A DNA stretch of 64,000 nt from Mycobacterium paraffinicum (GCF_001907675.1 NZ_MPNT01000002.1:124001-188000); one strand, 5' to 3'. Shown: positions 8,395-18,730, counted from the first letter of the stretch. The notes: generated from the sequence alone by a model not told the origin. Translations and numbers: made by a program.

Positions 8395-9644
8395 CAGGAC
8401 GTCACCGCGGTCTTGCCGGTGTAGTCCACCTGCCAATGCTTGATTCCGTTGAGCCAGCCCGACCGCAGCCGCTCGGGCTCACCGATCGGCTTGAGATCCG
8501 GCATGTGATCGGCGACCGCGTTGAAGATCAGGTTGATGGTCATGCGGGCCAGGTTCGCGCCGATGCAGTAGTGGGCGCCCGTACCGCCGAAGCCGACATG
8601 GGGGTTCGGGTCGCGCAGGATGTTGAAGGTGTGCGGGTCCTCGAAGACCTCTTCGTCGAAGTTGGCCGACCGGTAGGACATCACCACCCGCTGGCCCTTC
8701 TTGATCAGCACGCCGGACAACTCGGTGTCCTCGTTGGCGGTCCGCTGGAACGCCGAGACCGGGGTGGCCCACCGGATGATCTCGTCGGCGGCGGTCGACG
8801 GCCGCTCCTTCTTGAACAGCTCCCATTGCTCGGGGTTGTTCGCCATCGCGATCATGCCGTGGGTGATCGAGTTGCGGGTGGTCTCGTTGCCCGCCACCGC
8901 GAGCATCACCACGAAGAAACCGAACTCGTCGTCGGAGAGCTTCTCGCCGTCGATGTCGGCCTGGACGAGCGTGGTGACGATGTCGTCGGTGGGGTTCTTG
9001 CTCCGCTCCGCGGCCATCGCCATCGCGTAGGTGATCAGTTCCATCGACGACTGCGCAGGATCGACGTGGGCGTACTCGGGGTCGGTGCCACCGGTCATCT
9101 CGTTGGACCAGCGGAAGAGCTTGTCGCGGTCCTCCTGCGGAACGCCGAGCAGGCCGGCGATGGCTTGCAGCGGCAGTTCGCACGAGACCTGCTCGACGAA
9201 GTCGCCGCTACCCTCGGTCGCCGCGGTCTTGGCGATGTTCTGGGCGCGCTGGGCCAGTTCGGCCTCCAGCCGTCCGATGGCCCGCGGCGTGAACCCGCGG
9301 GAGATGATCTTGCGTAGCCGAGTGTGATGCGGAGCGTCCATGTTGAGCATGACGCTGCGCTGCAGTTCGACCTGCTCGCGCTTCATCTCCGGCGGCCAGG
9401 TCGGGATGGCGCCGTTCATCCAGCTCGAGAAGATGTCGCTGCGCTTGGACACCTCCTTGACGTCGGCGTGCTTGGTGACGAGCCAATAACCGTGGTCCTC
9501 GAACCCGCCCGCACCGTTGGGGATGTCGACCCAGTGGATCGGCTCCGCCTTGCGCAGCTCGGCGAGTTCCGCGACGGGCAACCCCGCGAGGTTGACGTCC
9601 GGGTCGAGAAAGTCGAAGTCGGCGGGAATGCTTGGGGGTGCCAT
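8394..9644 (-). CDS. cyp125: CYP125, steroid C26-monooxygenase
   Basis: The protein has 416 aa. The heme-ligand loop is FGGTGAHYCIGANLAR, the I-helix is VAGNETTRNS and the ExxR motif is in DEIIRWATP. It resembles Rv3545c throughout (for example LNMDAPHHTRLRKIISRGFTPRA). CYP125 hydroxylates and further oxidises the terminal methyl (C26/27) of cholesterol or cholestenone, starting side-chain degradation. The start is the ATG at 9644, with an AGGAG ribosome-binding site just upstream. It opens the operon cyp125-fadE28-fadE29-chsH2-chsH1-ltp2; a KstR box (9676-9689) lies 32 bp before it. Confidence 0.97.
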   Translation of the reverse strand: MAPPSIPADFDFLDPDVNLAGLPVAELAELRKAEPIHWVDIPNGAGGFEDHGYWLVTKHADVKEVSKRSDIFSSWMNGAIPTWPPEMKREQVELQRSVMLNMDAPHHTRLRKIISRGFTPRAIGRLEAELAQRAQNIAKTAATEGSGDFVEQVSCELPLQAIAGLLGVPQEDRDKLFRWSNEMTGGTDPEYAHVDPAQSSMELITYAMAMAAERSKNPTDDIVTTLVQADIDGEKLSDDEFGFFVVMLAVAGNETTRNSITHGMIAMANNPEQWELFKKERPSTAADEIIRWATPVSAFQRTANEDTELSGVLIKKGQRVVMSYRSANFDEEVFEDPHTFNILRDPNPHVGFGGTGAHYCIGANLARMTINLIFNAVADHMPDLKPIGEPERLRSGWLNGIKHWQVDYTGKTAVTS

Positions 9645-9675
9645 GTAGGGTGCGCTCCTTGATTGCACGAACAAT

Positions 9676-9689
9676 TGCAACGTGTTCTA
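9676..9689. promoter_or_regulatory. KstR operator upstream of cyp125
   Basis: TGCAACGTGTTCTA fits the KstR consensus TnnAACnnGTTnnA. It lies 32 bp upstream of the cyp125 start in the cyp125/fadA5 divergent region. Confidence 0.85.
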
Positions 9690-9754
9690 GTTCCAGTAAA
9701 ACACGGCTCCTACGCAGATAAAAGGCAGGTCATCATCGTCGCTTGTCAGACTAA

Positions 9755-9768
9755 TGAAACGTGTTCTA
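9755..9768. promoter_or_regulatory. KstR operator upstream of fadA5
   Basis: TGAAACGTGTTCTA fits the KstR consensus and ends 10 bp before the fadA5 ATG, so bound KstR would cover the start region. It is the second box of the divergent cyp125/fadA5 promoter. Confidence 0.85.
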
Positions 9769-9769
9769 G

Positions 9770-10942
<1,173 letters not shown>

Positions 10943-10949
10943 CCCCTCG

Positions 10950-11342
10950 GTGCTCGTCCCCGAAGAGAGCCGCATCGCCGCGGCGCAGTCCTACATCGAC
11001 GCGCTCGTCAGCCATGACGGCGACTCCGTTCCGTTCGCCGCCCGGTGCACCCGCGTCGAGCAAGGGATCAAGAACGGGTTCTCCGGAAACCACCTGCGCC
11101 GCAGCATGAATCGCGGTCCGCAGTACCGATTTTTGGTGGACACGACGCCGCCGGATTACCGGGTCGACGGGGATCTGGTGCATGCGGCCTACACCGTGCT
11201 GACCAAGGCGGCTTTCGGCGCCCGTCGGCTGGCCGCACGAGTCAACGAGACGTTCGTGATTCCGGGCGAAAGCTCAAGCGGCAAGGCCGAAATTCACCAC
11301 ATCAAGGTTCGCTTCCAACCGTTCATCCAGCAGCGCCGGTAA
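10950..11342 (+). CDS. Small hypothetical protein, possibly NTF2/SnoaL-like
   Basis: The protein has ~130 aa if started at GTG 10950 (VLVPEESRIAAAQSYIDALVS), 7 bp after fadA5; a start inside fadA5 at 10902 is possible but less likely. The opening helix AAAQSYIDALVSHDGDSVPFA and the alternating strands that follow suggest a small cone-shaped NTF2/SnoaL-like fold, which is inference from pattern only. Its tight spacing suggests co-transcription with fadA5 and so KstR control. I do not recognise a specific function. Confidence 0.65.
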   Translation: MLVPEESRIAAAQSYIDALVSHDGDSVPFAARCTRVEQGIKNGFSGNHLRRSMNRGPQYRFLVDTTPPDYRVDGDLVHAAYTVLTKAAFGARRLAARVNETFVIPGESSSGKAEIHHIKVRFQPFIQQRR

Positions 11343-11855
<513 letters not shown>

Positions 11856-11868
11856 CGTCCTCCCCGCG

Positions 11869-12120
11869 CCGCCGCTCGAATACTTCGCGCGCGGGCACGT
11901 TTCGGTGTACCGCCGAACCAACGCCAGGATCGGGCCCCGCTGCGCTTCCCCGCCGAGCTGCTGACGACCACGGGCCGCAAGTCGGACCAGTCCGCGGAGC
12001 ACCGCGACGCTGTACCTGCGCGACGGCGAAAGGGTGGTCCTGCCGGCTTCTCTCGGCGGGCGCGACGAAGACCCGTCGTTTTCCACCCGGGCACAGCCAC
12101 TCGCTCCGATTCACAATGCC
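11869..12120 (+). pseudogene. Frameshifted Ddn-family remnant
   Basis: Translating the plus strand gives, in succession, LEYFARGHVSVYRRTNAR (frame 1), [10 protein letters not shown] (frame 3) and TLYLRDGERVVLPASLGG (frame 1). These are in the same order as [29 protein letters not shown] in ddn just upstream, but need two frame changes and no continuous frame covers them. This is a decayed tandem or paralogous ddn copy. A sequencing error is possible, though two separate shifts plus divergence argue for real decay. Confidence 0.75.
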
Positions 12121-12140
12121 GATCAATGGTGGTGGCCCGT

Positions 12141-12157
12141 CAGTCAAGCCTTGACTG
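12141..12157. promoter_or_regulatory. Palindromic candidate operator upstream of the inserted P450
   Basis: CAGTCAAGCCTTGACTG has two perfect 8-bp arms around one base. A second inverted repeat, TGACGA/TCGTCA, lies at 12174-12187. Both precede the P450 start at 12227. The first resembles a TetR/GntR-type operator; it does not fit the KstR or KstR2 spacing. Confidence 0.5.
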
Positions 12158-12226
12158 AGCATATCGACGTATGTGACGATTTCGTCAGAAAGCGTGCGCC
12201 TAGGGCAGCGCGCTGTGAGGAGAACG

Positions 12227-13417
12227 ATGCGTCGCACACCGGCCGGTGTCCCGGTATACAAGCCGGACATCTACTCCACCGACGCAATCGTCGATCCTTA
12301 TCCGCATTACCGGCGCTTGCGCGCCCTCGGCCCGGTCGTCTGGCTGGCCAAGCAGAAGGCGTACGCGCTCCCTCGGTACGCAGAGAGCAAGGCGGTGTTG
12401 CGTGACGACAAGACGTTCCTTTCGGGCAGGGGCGTCTCCCTGAATCCGCTCGCCAATCGCTTATCGCGAGGCACGACCCTCAACAGCGACGGCGACGAGC
12501 ACGACCGGCGACGCAAGCTGGTCGCGCACCGGCTGTTGCCCCGCGTGCTGCGTGCCATCAGCGACAACGTGGACGCTACCGCCGCGGCGGTCGTCGATGC
12601 CGCGCTCGCCGAGGGTGCGGTCGATGGCGTGACCAGCCTGGCAGCCGCCCTGCCACTGGCCGTGGTGCCTGACCTCATCGGTTGGCCGCGGGATCATCGT
12701 GATCACCTCATCGAGTGGGGCGGAGCCACTTTCGATGTCCTCGGTCCGCTGAACTGGCAAGCGATTAAATCGACGCCCCGAGCATTGCGAATGCTGGGGT
12801 TCGCGCGCCGCGTGGTTCGCCGGCGCGCCGTTCTCGACGGCAGCATGGCAGACGAGCTTCTGATCGCCGCCGACGAAGGCAAGCTGTCGCACCGCGAGTG
12901 TCCACCGCTAATGGTCGACTATCTCGCGCCGTCGATCGACACCACCATGAGCGCCATCTCCAATGCGTTGCATCTGTTCGCCAGCCATCCCGAGCAATGG
13001 CGGCTCCTGAAAGAGGACCCGGCCCTCATGACGAACGCCGTCAATGAGGTGGTCCGGTACGAATCACCGCTGCGTGCATTCGCGCGCTGGGTGGGCCGGC
13101 ATACTGAAATTTCCTGCGCGGCACTGCCGTCCGGTGCTCGCGTCCTCGTGATGTACGCCTCGGCCAACCGAGACGAACGCGAGTGGGAGGAACCCGAGGT
13201 CTTCGATATCCGCCGCGACGCCAGCCGTCAAATCGGCTTCGGGCAGGGTGCGCATGCCTGCGCCGGCCAAGGTCTGGCGCGCTTGGAAACGGCAGCCATG
13301 CTGCGGGCGCTGATTGAGCGCGTCGACCGCATCGAGGTCACCGGCACACCGAAATGGGCGATTAACAACATCATCCGCCGTCACGAAGCCCTGCCGCTCA
13401 AGCTGGTTCCCGCATAG
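12227..13417 (+). CDS. Cytochrome P450 of unknown substrate
   Basis: The protein has 396 aa from the ATG at 12227, preceded by GAGGAG. P450 landmarks are the heme loop FGQGAHACAGQGLARLE, the ExxR of NEVVRYESP and the I-helix YLAPSIDTTMSAI, where the usual Gly of the oxygen-binding AGxDT motif is replaced. It is a soluble bacterial class P450. It is not CYP125 and not part of the M. tuberculosis order here, where Rv3548c follows ddn, so it looks like an insertion or lineage-specific gene. The substrate is unknown; the sterol locus makes a steroid or terpenoid plausible but unproven. No ferredoxin gene lies next to it. Confidence 0.9.
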   Translation: MRRTPAGVPVYKPDIYSTDAIVDPYPHYRRLRALGPVVWLAKQKAYALPRYAESKAVLRDDKTFLSGRGVSLNPLANRLSRGTTLNSDGDEHDRRRKLVAHRLLPRVLRAISDNVDATAAAVVDAALAEGAVDGVTSLAAALPLAVVPDLIGWPRDHRDHLIEWGGATFDVLGPLNWQAIKSTPRALRMLGFARRVVRRRAVLDGSMADELLIAADEGKLSHRECPPLMVDYLAPSIDTTMSAISNALHLFASHPEQWRLLKEDPALMTNAVNEVVRYESPLRAFARWVGRHTEISCAALPSGARVLVMYASANRDEREWEEPEVFDIRRDASRQIGFGQGAHACAGQGLARLETAAMLRALIERVDRIEVTGTPKWAINNIIRRHEALPLKLVPA

Positions 13418-13467
13418 AGTGCGGCCCAACAGAATTCGGTTGTCACGCCGGGTGCTGTATTTCTGAA

Positions 13468-14373
13468 TCAGGCACCGTAGACCGGGACCGGCGGGCGCGC
13501 CTTGGCCAGCAGGTCGGCGACCACGGGTCCCAGTTCCGCGGGGTCCCACCTTGCGCCCTTGTCGATCTGCGGCCCGTGGGCCCAGCCCTCCGCGACCCGG
13601 ATCTTGCCGCCCTCGACCTCGAACACCTTCCCGGTGACGTCGCTGGATTCGGCGCTGCCCAGCCACACCACCAGCGGCGAGACGTTCTCGGGCGCCATGG
13701 CGTCGAAATCCTGGTCCTGCGTTGCCATCATCTCGGCGAAGACCGTCTCGGTCATGCGGGTGCGGGCCGACGGCGCGATGGCGTTGACGGTGACGCCGTA
13801 GCGGCCCATTTCCGCGGCGCCGACGAGCGTCATCGCCGCGATGCCGGCCTTGGCCGCGCTGTAGTTGCCCTGCCCGACGCTGCCCTGTAGCCCGGCAGCC
13901 GAACTGGTGTTGATGATTCGCGCGTCGACGGCTGTGCCCTCCTTGGACAGCCCCCGCCAGTACGACGCGGCGTGCCGCATCGTGGCGAAGTGGCCCTTGA
14001 GGTGCACGGCGATGACGGCGTCGAACTCCTCCTCGCTGGTGTTGGCCATCATCCTGTCGCGGACGATGCCGGCGTTGTTGACCAGAACGTCCAGCCCACC
14101 GAAATGGTCGACGGCGGTCTGGATCAGGGCGGCCGCCTCGTCCCAGTCGGCGACGTTGGATCCGTTAGCAACGGCTTTTCCACCGGCGGCGGTGATTTCG
14201 TCGACCACGCCCTGGGCGGCGCTGCCGCCACCGGCCGGCGAACCGTCCAGGCCCACGCCGATGTCGTTGACCACCACGCGCGCGCCTTCGGCCGCGAAGG
14301 CCAGCGCATGCGCGCGACCGATGCCGCCGCCCGCTCCGGTGACGATGACGACGCGGCCGTCAACCACTCCCAT
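13468..14373 (-). CDS. Short-chain dehydrogenase (Rv3548c homologue)
   Basis: The protein has 301 aa, starting at MGVVDGRVVIVTGAGGG with AGGAG upstream; the open frame to 14658 is antisense or overlap noise. It is a classical SDR: the NAD(P) loop TGAGGGIGRA, the NNAG motif and the Ser/Tyr/Lys site in NTSSAAGLQGSVGQGNYSAAK. It is longer than the usual 250 aa because of a C-terminal tail, as in Rv3548c. It probably oxidises a hydroxyacyl-CoA intermediate of sterol degradation, but the substrate is not established. It lies 14 bp downstream of the next SDR in one operon. Confidence 0.92.
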   Translation of the reverse strand: MGVVDGRVVIVTGAGGGIGRAHALAFAAEGARVVVNDIGVGLDGSPAGGGSAAQGVVDEITAAGGKAVANGSNVADWDEAAALIQTAVDHFGGLDVLVNNAGIVRDRMMANTSEEEFDAVIAVHLKGHFATMRHAASYWRGLSKEGTAVDARIINTSSAAGLQGSVGQGNYSAAKAGIAAMTLVGAAEMGRYGVTVNAIAPSARTRMTETVFAEMMATQDQDFDAMAPENVSPLVVWLGSAESSDVTGKVFEVEGGKIRVAEGWAHGPQIDKGARWDPAELGPVVADLLAKARPPVPVYGA

Positions 14374-14387
14374 AGTCGTTGTCTCCT

Positions 14388-15173
14388 CTACTTGACCGAG
14401 CTGGCGGTCGTTGTGGACAGATAGTGCGGCGGCTCGCCGCCGCCGTGCACCTCTAGCGAGGCGCCGCTGATGTAGGACGCCGCGTCCGAGGCCAAAAACG
14501 CTGCGGCCCAGCCGACGTCGTCGGGCTTGGCAAGTCGGCCCAGTGGCACGTTTTTCGAGATGGCGGCGATGGACTCGGCGTCGCCGTAGAACAGCTCGGA
14601 TTGCTCGGTCTCCACCATGCCGACGACGCAGGCGTTCACCCGGACCTTCGGCCCCCATTCCACCGCGAGCGTCTGCGTGAGGCTTTCCAGGCCGGCCTTC
14701 GCCGCCCCGTACGCGCCGGTGCCGGGCGATGGCCGTCGACCGGACAGACTGCAGATGTTGATGATCGACCCACCGCGGTCCTGCTGCTGCATCTTGTCGT
14801 TCGCGTGTTGCGAAACTGACAGCGCGCCAATGAGATTGAGTTCGATGATCTTGCGATTGAACTTGGCGCTGGACTCCGCGGTCAGCACGTACGGCGAACC
14901 GCCGGCATTGTTGACCACGACGTCGAGCCGGCCGTGGCTGTCGACGATGCCGTCGATGAGCGCCTTGACCGCGTCGTCCTCGCGGACGTCGCAGGAATGG
15001 AATTCATAGGGCAGGCCCTCGACGGGCCGCCGTGCGCAGGTGATGACGGTCGCGCCCTGCCCGGCGAACACCGAGCTGATACCGGCGCCCACTCCGCGGA
15101 CGCCGCCGGTGACCAGAACCACCCGCCCGGCCAGCCCCAAGTGCACGACGTCGGGTGCTTCGGCGCGAGTCAC
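14388..15173 (-). CDS. Short-chain dehydrogenase (Rv3549c homologue)
   Basis: The protein has 261 aa with a GTG start at 15173. It shows TGGVRGVGAGI in the cofactor loop, VVNNAGG, and the Ser-Tyr-Lys triad in ICSLSGRRPSPGTGAYGAAK. It corresponds to Rv3549c and should act as an alcohol dehydrogenase in ring or side-chain beta-oxidation (specific step unknown). It shares a divergent promoter with echA20; the KstR2 box at 15189-15202 lies 15 bp upstream of its start, so KstR2 probably controls both directions. Confidence 0.92.
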   Translation of the reverse strand: MTRAEAPDVVHLGLAGRVVLVTGGVRGVGAGISSVFAGQGATVITCARRPVEGLPYEFHSCDVREDDAVKALIDGIVDSHGRLDVVVNNAGGSPYVLTAESSAKFNRKIIELNLIGALSVSQHANDKMQQQDRGGSIINICSLSGRRPSPGTGAYGAAKAGLESLTQTLAVEWGPKVRVNACVVGMVETEQSELFYGDAESIAAISKNVPLGRLAKPDDVGWAAAFLASDAASYISGASLEVHGGGEPPHYLSTTTASSVK

Positions 15174-15188
15174 TGTGCTAGCGTACCA

Positions 15189-15202
15189 AGCAAGTGCTTG
15201 CT
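15189..15202. promoter_or_regulatory. KstR2 operator between Rv3549c homologue and echA20
   Basis: AGCAAGTGCTTGCT fits the KstR2 consensus AnCAAGnnCTTGnT and is a perfect palindrome, extended by one A/T on each side. It is placed between two divergent operons. Confidence 0.9.
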
Positions 15203-15232
15203 TAGGTAGTTACCCCACAAGGAAGTGGCACC

Positions 15233-15991
15233 GTGCCCATCACATCCACCACCACCGAACCGGGCATCGTCGCGGTTACCGTCGACTTCCCCCCGGTCAA
15301 CGCCATCCCGTCACGCGGCTGGTTCGAACTGGCCGACGTCATCACGGCCGCCGGCCATGACCCCGAGACCCACGTGGTCATCCTGCGGGCGGAGGGCCGC
15401 GGCTTCAACGCCGGGGTCGACATCAAGGAGATGCAGCGCACCGAAGGATTCACCGCGCTGATCGACGCCAACCGCGGTTGCTTCGCCGCCTTCCGCGCGG
15501 TCTATGAGTGCGCGGTGCCCGTCGTCGCCGCCGTGAACGGCTTCTGCGTCGGCGGCGGAATCGGCCTGGTCGGCAACTCCGACGTCATCGTGGCCTCCGA
15601 GGACGCCACCTTCGGGCTGCCCGAGGTGGAGCGCGGAGCACTCGGCGCGGCCACCCACCTGTCCCGGCTGGTTCCGCAGCACATGATGCGGCGGCTGTTC
15701 TTCACCGCCGCCACCGTGGACGCGGCCACCCTGCACCACTTCGGGTCGGTGCACGAGGTGGTGCCGCGCGATCAGCTGGATGAAGCCGCGTTGAAGGTGG
15801 CCCGCGACATCGCCGCCAAGGACACCCGGGTCATCCGCGCGGCCAAGGAGGCGCTCAACCTGATCGACGTGCAGCGGGTCAACTCGAGCTACCGCATGGA
15901 ACAAGGTTTTACGTTCGAGCTCAACCTGGCCGGAGTCGCCGATGAGCACCGCGACGCGTTCGCCGGTACGGCGAAGGGCAAGGACAAGTGA
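15233..15991 (+). CDS. echA20: EchA20, crotonase-fold ring hydrolase
   Basis: The protein has 252 aa with a GTG start at 15233. Its crotonase-fold features are EGRGFNAGVDIKEMQ and a VNGFCVGGGIGLVGNSD oxyanion-hole segment. It matches Rv3550, reported to open the remaining ring D of the HIEC-CoA intermediate to COCHEA-CoA. It heads the operon echA20-ipdA-ipdB-ipdC; the stop overlaps the ipdA GTG by 4 bp (GTGA). Confidence 0.95.
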   Translation: MPITSTTTEPGIVAVTVDFPPVNAIPSRGWFELADVITAAGHDPETHVVILRAEGRGFNAGVDIKEMQRTEGFTALIDANRGCFAAFRAVYECAVPVVAAVNGFCVGGGIGLVGNSDVIVASEDATFGLPEVERGALGAATHLSRLVPQHMMRRLFFTAATVDAATLHHFGSVHEVVPRDQLDEAALKVARDIAAKDTRVIRAAKEALNLIDVQRVNSSYRMEQGFTFELNLAGVADEHRDAFAGTAKGKDK

Positions 15992-16872
15992 CCGACAAGA
16001 GAACGACTTTGGACGACGCCGTCGCGCAGCTGCGCAGCGGCATGACGATCGGCATCGGCGGCTGGGGCTCGCGGCGCAAGCCGATGGCGTTCGTGCGCGC
16101 GATGCTGCGCTCCGACGTCACGGATCTCACGGTGGTCACCTACGGCGGACCCGACCTGGGGTTGCTGTGCTCGGCCGGCAAGGTCAAGCGCGTCTACTAC
16201 GGCTTCGTCTCCCTGGACTCCCCGCCGTTCTACGACCCCTGGTTCGCCAAGGCCCGCACCAGCGGCGCCATCGAGGCCCGGGAAATGGATGAGGGCATGC
16301 TGCGCTGCGGCCTGCAAGCCGCCTCGCAGCGCCTCCCGTTCCTGCCCATCCGCGCCGGGCTCGGCAGCTCGGTCCCCGACTTTTGGGAGGGCGAGTTGCG
16401 GACGGTGACCAGCCCGTACCCCGCCCCGGAGGGCGGGCACGAGACGCTGATCGCCATGCCGGCGCTGCGCCTGGACGCCGCCTTCGTGCACCTCAATCTC
16501 GGTGACAGCCGGGGCAATGCGGCCTACACCGGCATCGATCCGTACTTCGACGACCTGTTCCTGATGGCCGCCGACAAGCGCTTCCTGTCGGTGGAGCGCG
16601 TCGTGTCCACCGAGGAGCTGGTGAAATCCGTTCCCCCGCAGGCGCTGCTGGTGAACCGGATGATGGTCGACTCCGTGGTGGAAGCTCCCGGCGGCGCCCA
16701 CTTCACCACCGCCGCACCGGATTACGGTCGCGATGAGAGATTCCAGCGGCATTACGCCGAGGCCGCCTCAACCGAAGAGGGGTGGCAGACCTTCGTCCAG
16801 ACCTACCTATCGGGCAGCGAGGACGATTACCAGGCGGCGGTTCGCGCATTCGCAGAGGAGGCGGCCAAGTGA
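15988..16872 (+). CDS. ipdA: IpdA, COCHEA-CoA hydrolase alpha subunit
   Basis: The protein has 294 aa with a GTG start overlapping the echA20 stop. It belongs to the class I CoA-transferase fold (GMTIGIGGWGSRRKPMAFVRA, VTYGGPDLGLL) and corresponds to Rv3551. With IpdB it catalyses retro-Claisen-like hydrolysis that opens the last steroid ring, rather than CoA transfer. The short acidic stretch EAREMDEGMLRCGL is a candidate active-site region. Confidence 0.95.
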   Translation: MTDKRTTLDDAVAQLRSGMTIGIGGWGSRRKPMAFVRAMLRSDVTDLTVVTYGGPDLGLLCSAGKVKRVYYGFVSLDSPPFYDPWFAKARTSGAIEAREMDEGMLRCGLQAASQRLPFLPIRAGLGSSVPDFWEGELRTVTSPYPAPEGGHETLIAMPALRLDAAFVHLNLGDSRGNAAYTGIDPYFDDLFLMAADKRFLSVERVVSTEELVKSVPPQALLVNRMMVDSVVEAPGGAHFTTAAPDYGRDERFQRHYAEAASTEEGWQTFVQTYLSGSEDDYQAAVRAFAEEAAK

Positions 16873-17612
16873 GCACCACCCGCGCCGAAGTGTGCGCAGT
16901 CGCGTGCGCCGAACTCTTCAGGGACGCAGGCGAAATCATGGTCAGCCCGATGACGAACATGGCATCGGTCGGCGCGCGGCTGGCCCGATTGACCTTCTCA
17001 CCGGACATCGTGCTGACCGACGGCGAGGCGCAACTGCTGGCGGACACCCCGGCCCTGGGCAAGACCGGACCCGTCGAGGGCTGGATGCCGTTCGGCCGGG
17101 TGTTCGAGACGCTGGCCTGGGGCCGGCGGCATGTGGTAATGGGCGCCAATCAGGTTGACCGCTTCGGCAATCAGAACATCTCGGCGTTCGGTCCGCTGCA
17201 ACACCCGACCCGCCAGATGTTCGGGCTGCGGGGCGCGCCCGGCAACGCGATCAACCACGCGACCAGTTATTGGGTGGGCAACCATTCGAAGCGGGTGTTC
17301 TGCGAGGCGGTCGACGTGGTCTGCGGCATCGGCTGGGACAAGGTGGACCCGGGCAACCCGGCGTTCCGCTTCGCCAACACGCACCGGGTCGTGTCCAACC
17401 TCGGAGTGTTCGACTTCGGCGGCCCGGACCACACCATGCGCGCGGTCTCCCTGCATCCCGGCGTATCCCCCGACGACGTCCGCGAGGCCACATCGTTCGA
17501 GGTGCATGGCGTGGACGAGGCCGGCGAGACCCGGCTGCCGACGGACGAGGAGCTCCGCCTGATTCGCGAGGTCATCGATCCGAAGTCGCTGCGCGACAAG
17601 GAGATACGTTGA
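16869..17612 (+). CDS. ipdB: IpdB, COCHEA-CoA hydrolase beta subunit
   Basis: The protein has 247 aa. It starts at the GTG of VSTTRAEVCAVACAEL, overlapping the ipdA stop by 4 bp; the longer frame from 16782 overlaps ipdA and is rejected. It is the beta half of the CoA-transferase fold and matches Rv3552, with the segments ANQVDRFGNQNISAFGP and GAPGNAINHAT. It forms the heteromer with IpdA. Confidence 0.95.
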   Translation: MSTTRAEVCAVACAELFRDAGEIMVSPMTNMASVGARLARLTFSPDIVLTDGEAQLLADTPALGKTGPVEGWMPFGRVFETLAWGRRHVVMGANQVDRFGNQNISAFGPLQHPTRQMFGLRGAPGNAINHATSYWVGNHSKRVFCEAVDVVCGIGWDKVDPGNPAFRFANTHRVVSNLGVFDFGGPDHTMRAVSLHPGVSPDDVREATSFEVHGVDEAGETRLPTDEELRLIREVIDPKSLRDKEIR

Positions 17613-18688
17613 TGAAGCTGCGCACGCCGCTGACCGAGCTGGTCGGCGTCGAGCACCCGGTGGTGCAGACCGGGATGGGGTGGGTGGCCGGCGCGCGCCT
17701 GGTGGCCGCCACGGCCAACGCGGGCGGGCTGGGCATCCTGGCGTCGGCCACCATGACGCTGGACGAATTGGCGACGGCCATCGGCAAGGTCAAGGCGGCC
17801 ACCGACAAGCCGTTCGGCGTGAACATCCGCGCCGACGCCGCGGACGCCGGCGACCGCGTCGACCTGATGATCCGCGAGGGCGTGAAGGTGGCGTCCTTCG
17901 CCCTGGCGCCCAAACAGGAGCTGATCGCCCGGCTGAAAGAGGCGGGCGCGGTGGTGATTCCGTCGATCGGCGCCGCCAAGCACGCCAAAAAGGTGGCGGC
18001 CTGGGGGGCCGACGCGATGATCGTGCAGGGCGGCGAGGGCGGCGGACACACCGGACCCGTGGCCACGACGCTGCTGCTGCCGTCGGTTCTGGATGCCGTG
18101 CAGGGCACCGGGATTCCGGTGATCGCGGCGGGGGGCTTCTTCGACGGACGCGGGCTCGCGGCCGCGCTGAGCTACGGGGCCGCCGGCGTGGCGATGGGCA
18201 CGCGTTTTCTGCTGACCTCCGACTCGACCGTGCCCGATTCGGTCAAGCGGCGCTATCTGGAGGCCGCGCTCGACGGCACCGTGGTCACCACGCGCGTCGA
18301 CGGCATGCCGCACCGGGTGCTGCGCACCGGCCTGGTCGAGAGGCTCGAAAGCGGTTCCCCGGTCAGGGGTCTCACCGCGGCCGTGCGCAATGCGGCGAAG
18401 TTCAAGCACATGTCGCAGATGACCTGGCGGTCGATGATCCGCGACGGCCTGGCGATGCGCCACGGCAAGGAGCTGACCTGGTCCCAGGTGGTGATGGCCG
18501 CCAACACCCCGATGCTGCTGAAGGCCGGCCTGGTCGAGGGCAACACCGACGCCGGGGTGCTCGCCTCCGGCCAGGTGGCCGGCATCCTCGAGGACCTGCC
18601 GTCGTGCGCCGAGCTGATCGACTCGGTCGTGCGCGATGCGATCGCGCACCTGAAGGCCGCGTCCGCGCTCGTCGAATCCGACGACTAA
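17612..18688 (+). CDS. ipdC: IpdC, flavin-dependent reductase of the 2-nitropropane-dioxygenase family
   Basis: The protein has 358 aa, with an ATG sharing one base with the ipdB stop. It has the NMO/enoyl-reductase-like TIM barrel: GMGWVAGARLVAATANAGG at the start, VQGGEGGGHTG for the flavin phosphate, and IAAGGFFDGRGLAAALSYGA. It matches Rv3553, which with IpdF converts 5-hydroxy-methylhexahydroindanone-type CoA esters to the HIEC-CoA substrate of EchA20. It is the last gene of the KstR2-controlled echA20 operon; fdxB, which follows it in M. tuberculosis, is absent here. Confidence 0.93.
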   Translation: MKLRTPLTELVGVEHPVVQTGMGWVAGARLVAATANAGGLGILASATMTLDELATAIGKVKAATDKPFGVNIRADAADAGDRVDLMIREGVKVASFALAPKQELIARLKEAGAVVIPSIGAAKHAKKVAAWGADAMIVQGGEGGGHTGPVATTLLLPSVLDAVQGTGIPVIAAGGFFDGRGLAAALSYGAAGVAMGTRFLLTSDSTVPDSVKRRYLEAALDGTVVTTRVDGMPHRVLRTGLVERLESGSPVRGLTAAVRNAAKFKHMSQMTWRSMIRDGLAMRHGKELTWSQVVMAANTPMLLKAGLVEGNTDAGVLASGQVAGILEDLPSCAELIDSVVRDAIAHLKAASALVESDD

Positions 18689-18730
18689 GGACCCTGGCCG
18701 CGGCCCACGGCGCCGCGTCACCCTGGATGA

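Noticed and set aside
12141..12157. KstR2 operator upstream of the P450
   Set aside because: It contains CAAG...CTTG, but with a one-base instead of two-base centre and without the outer A/T positions.
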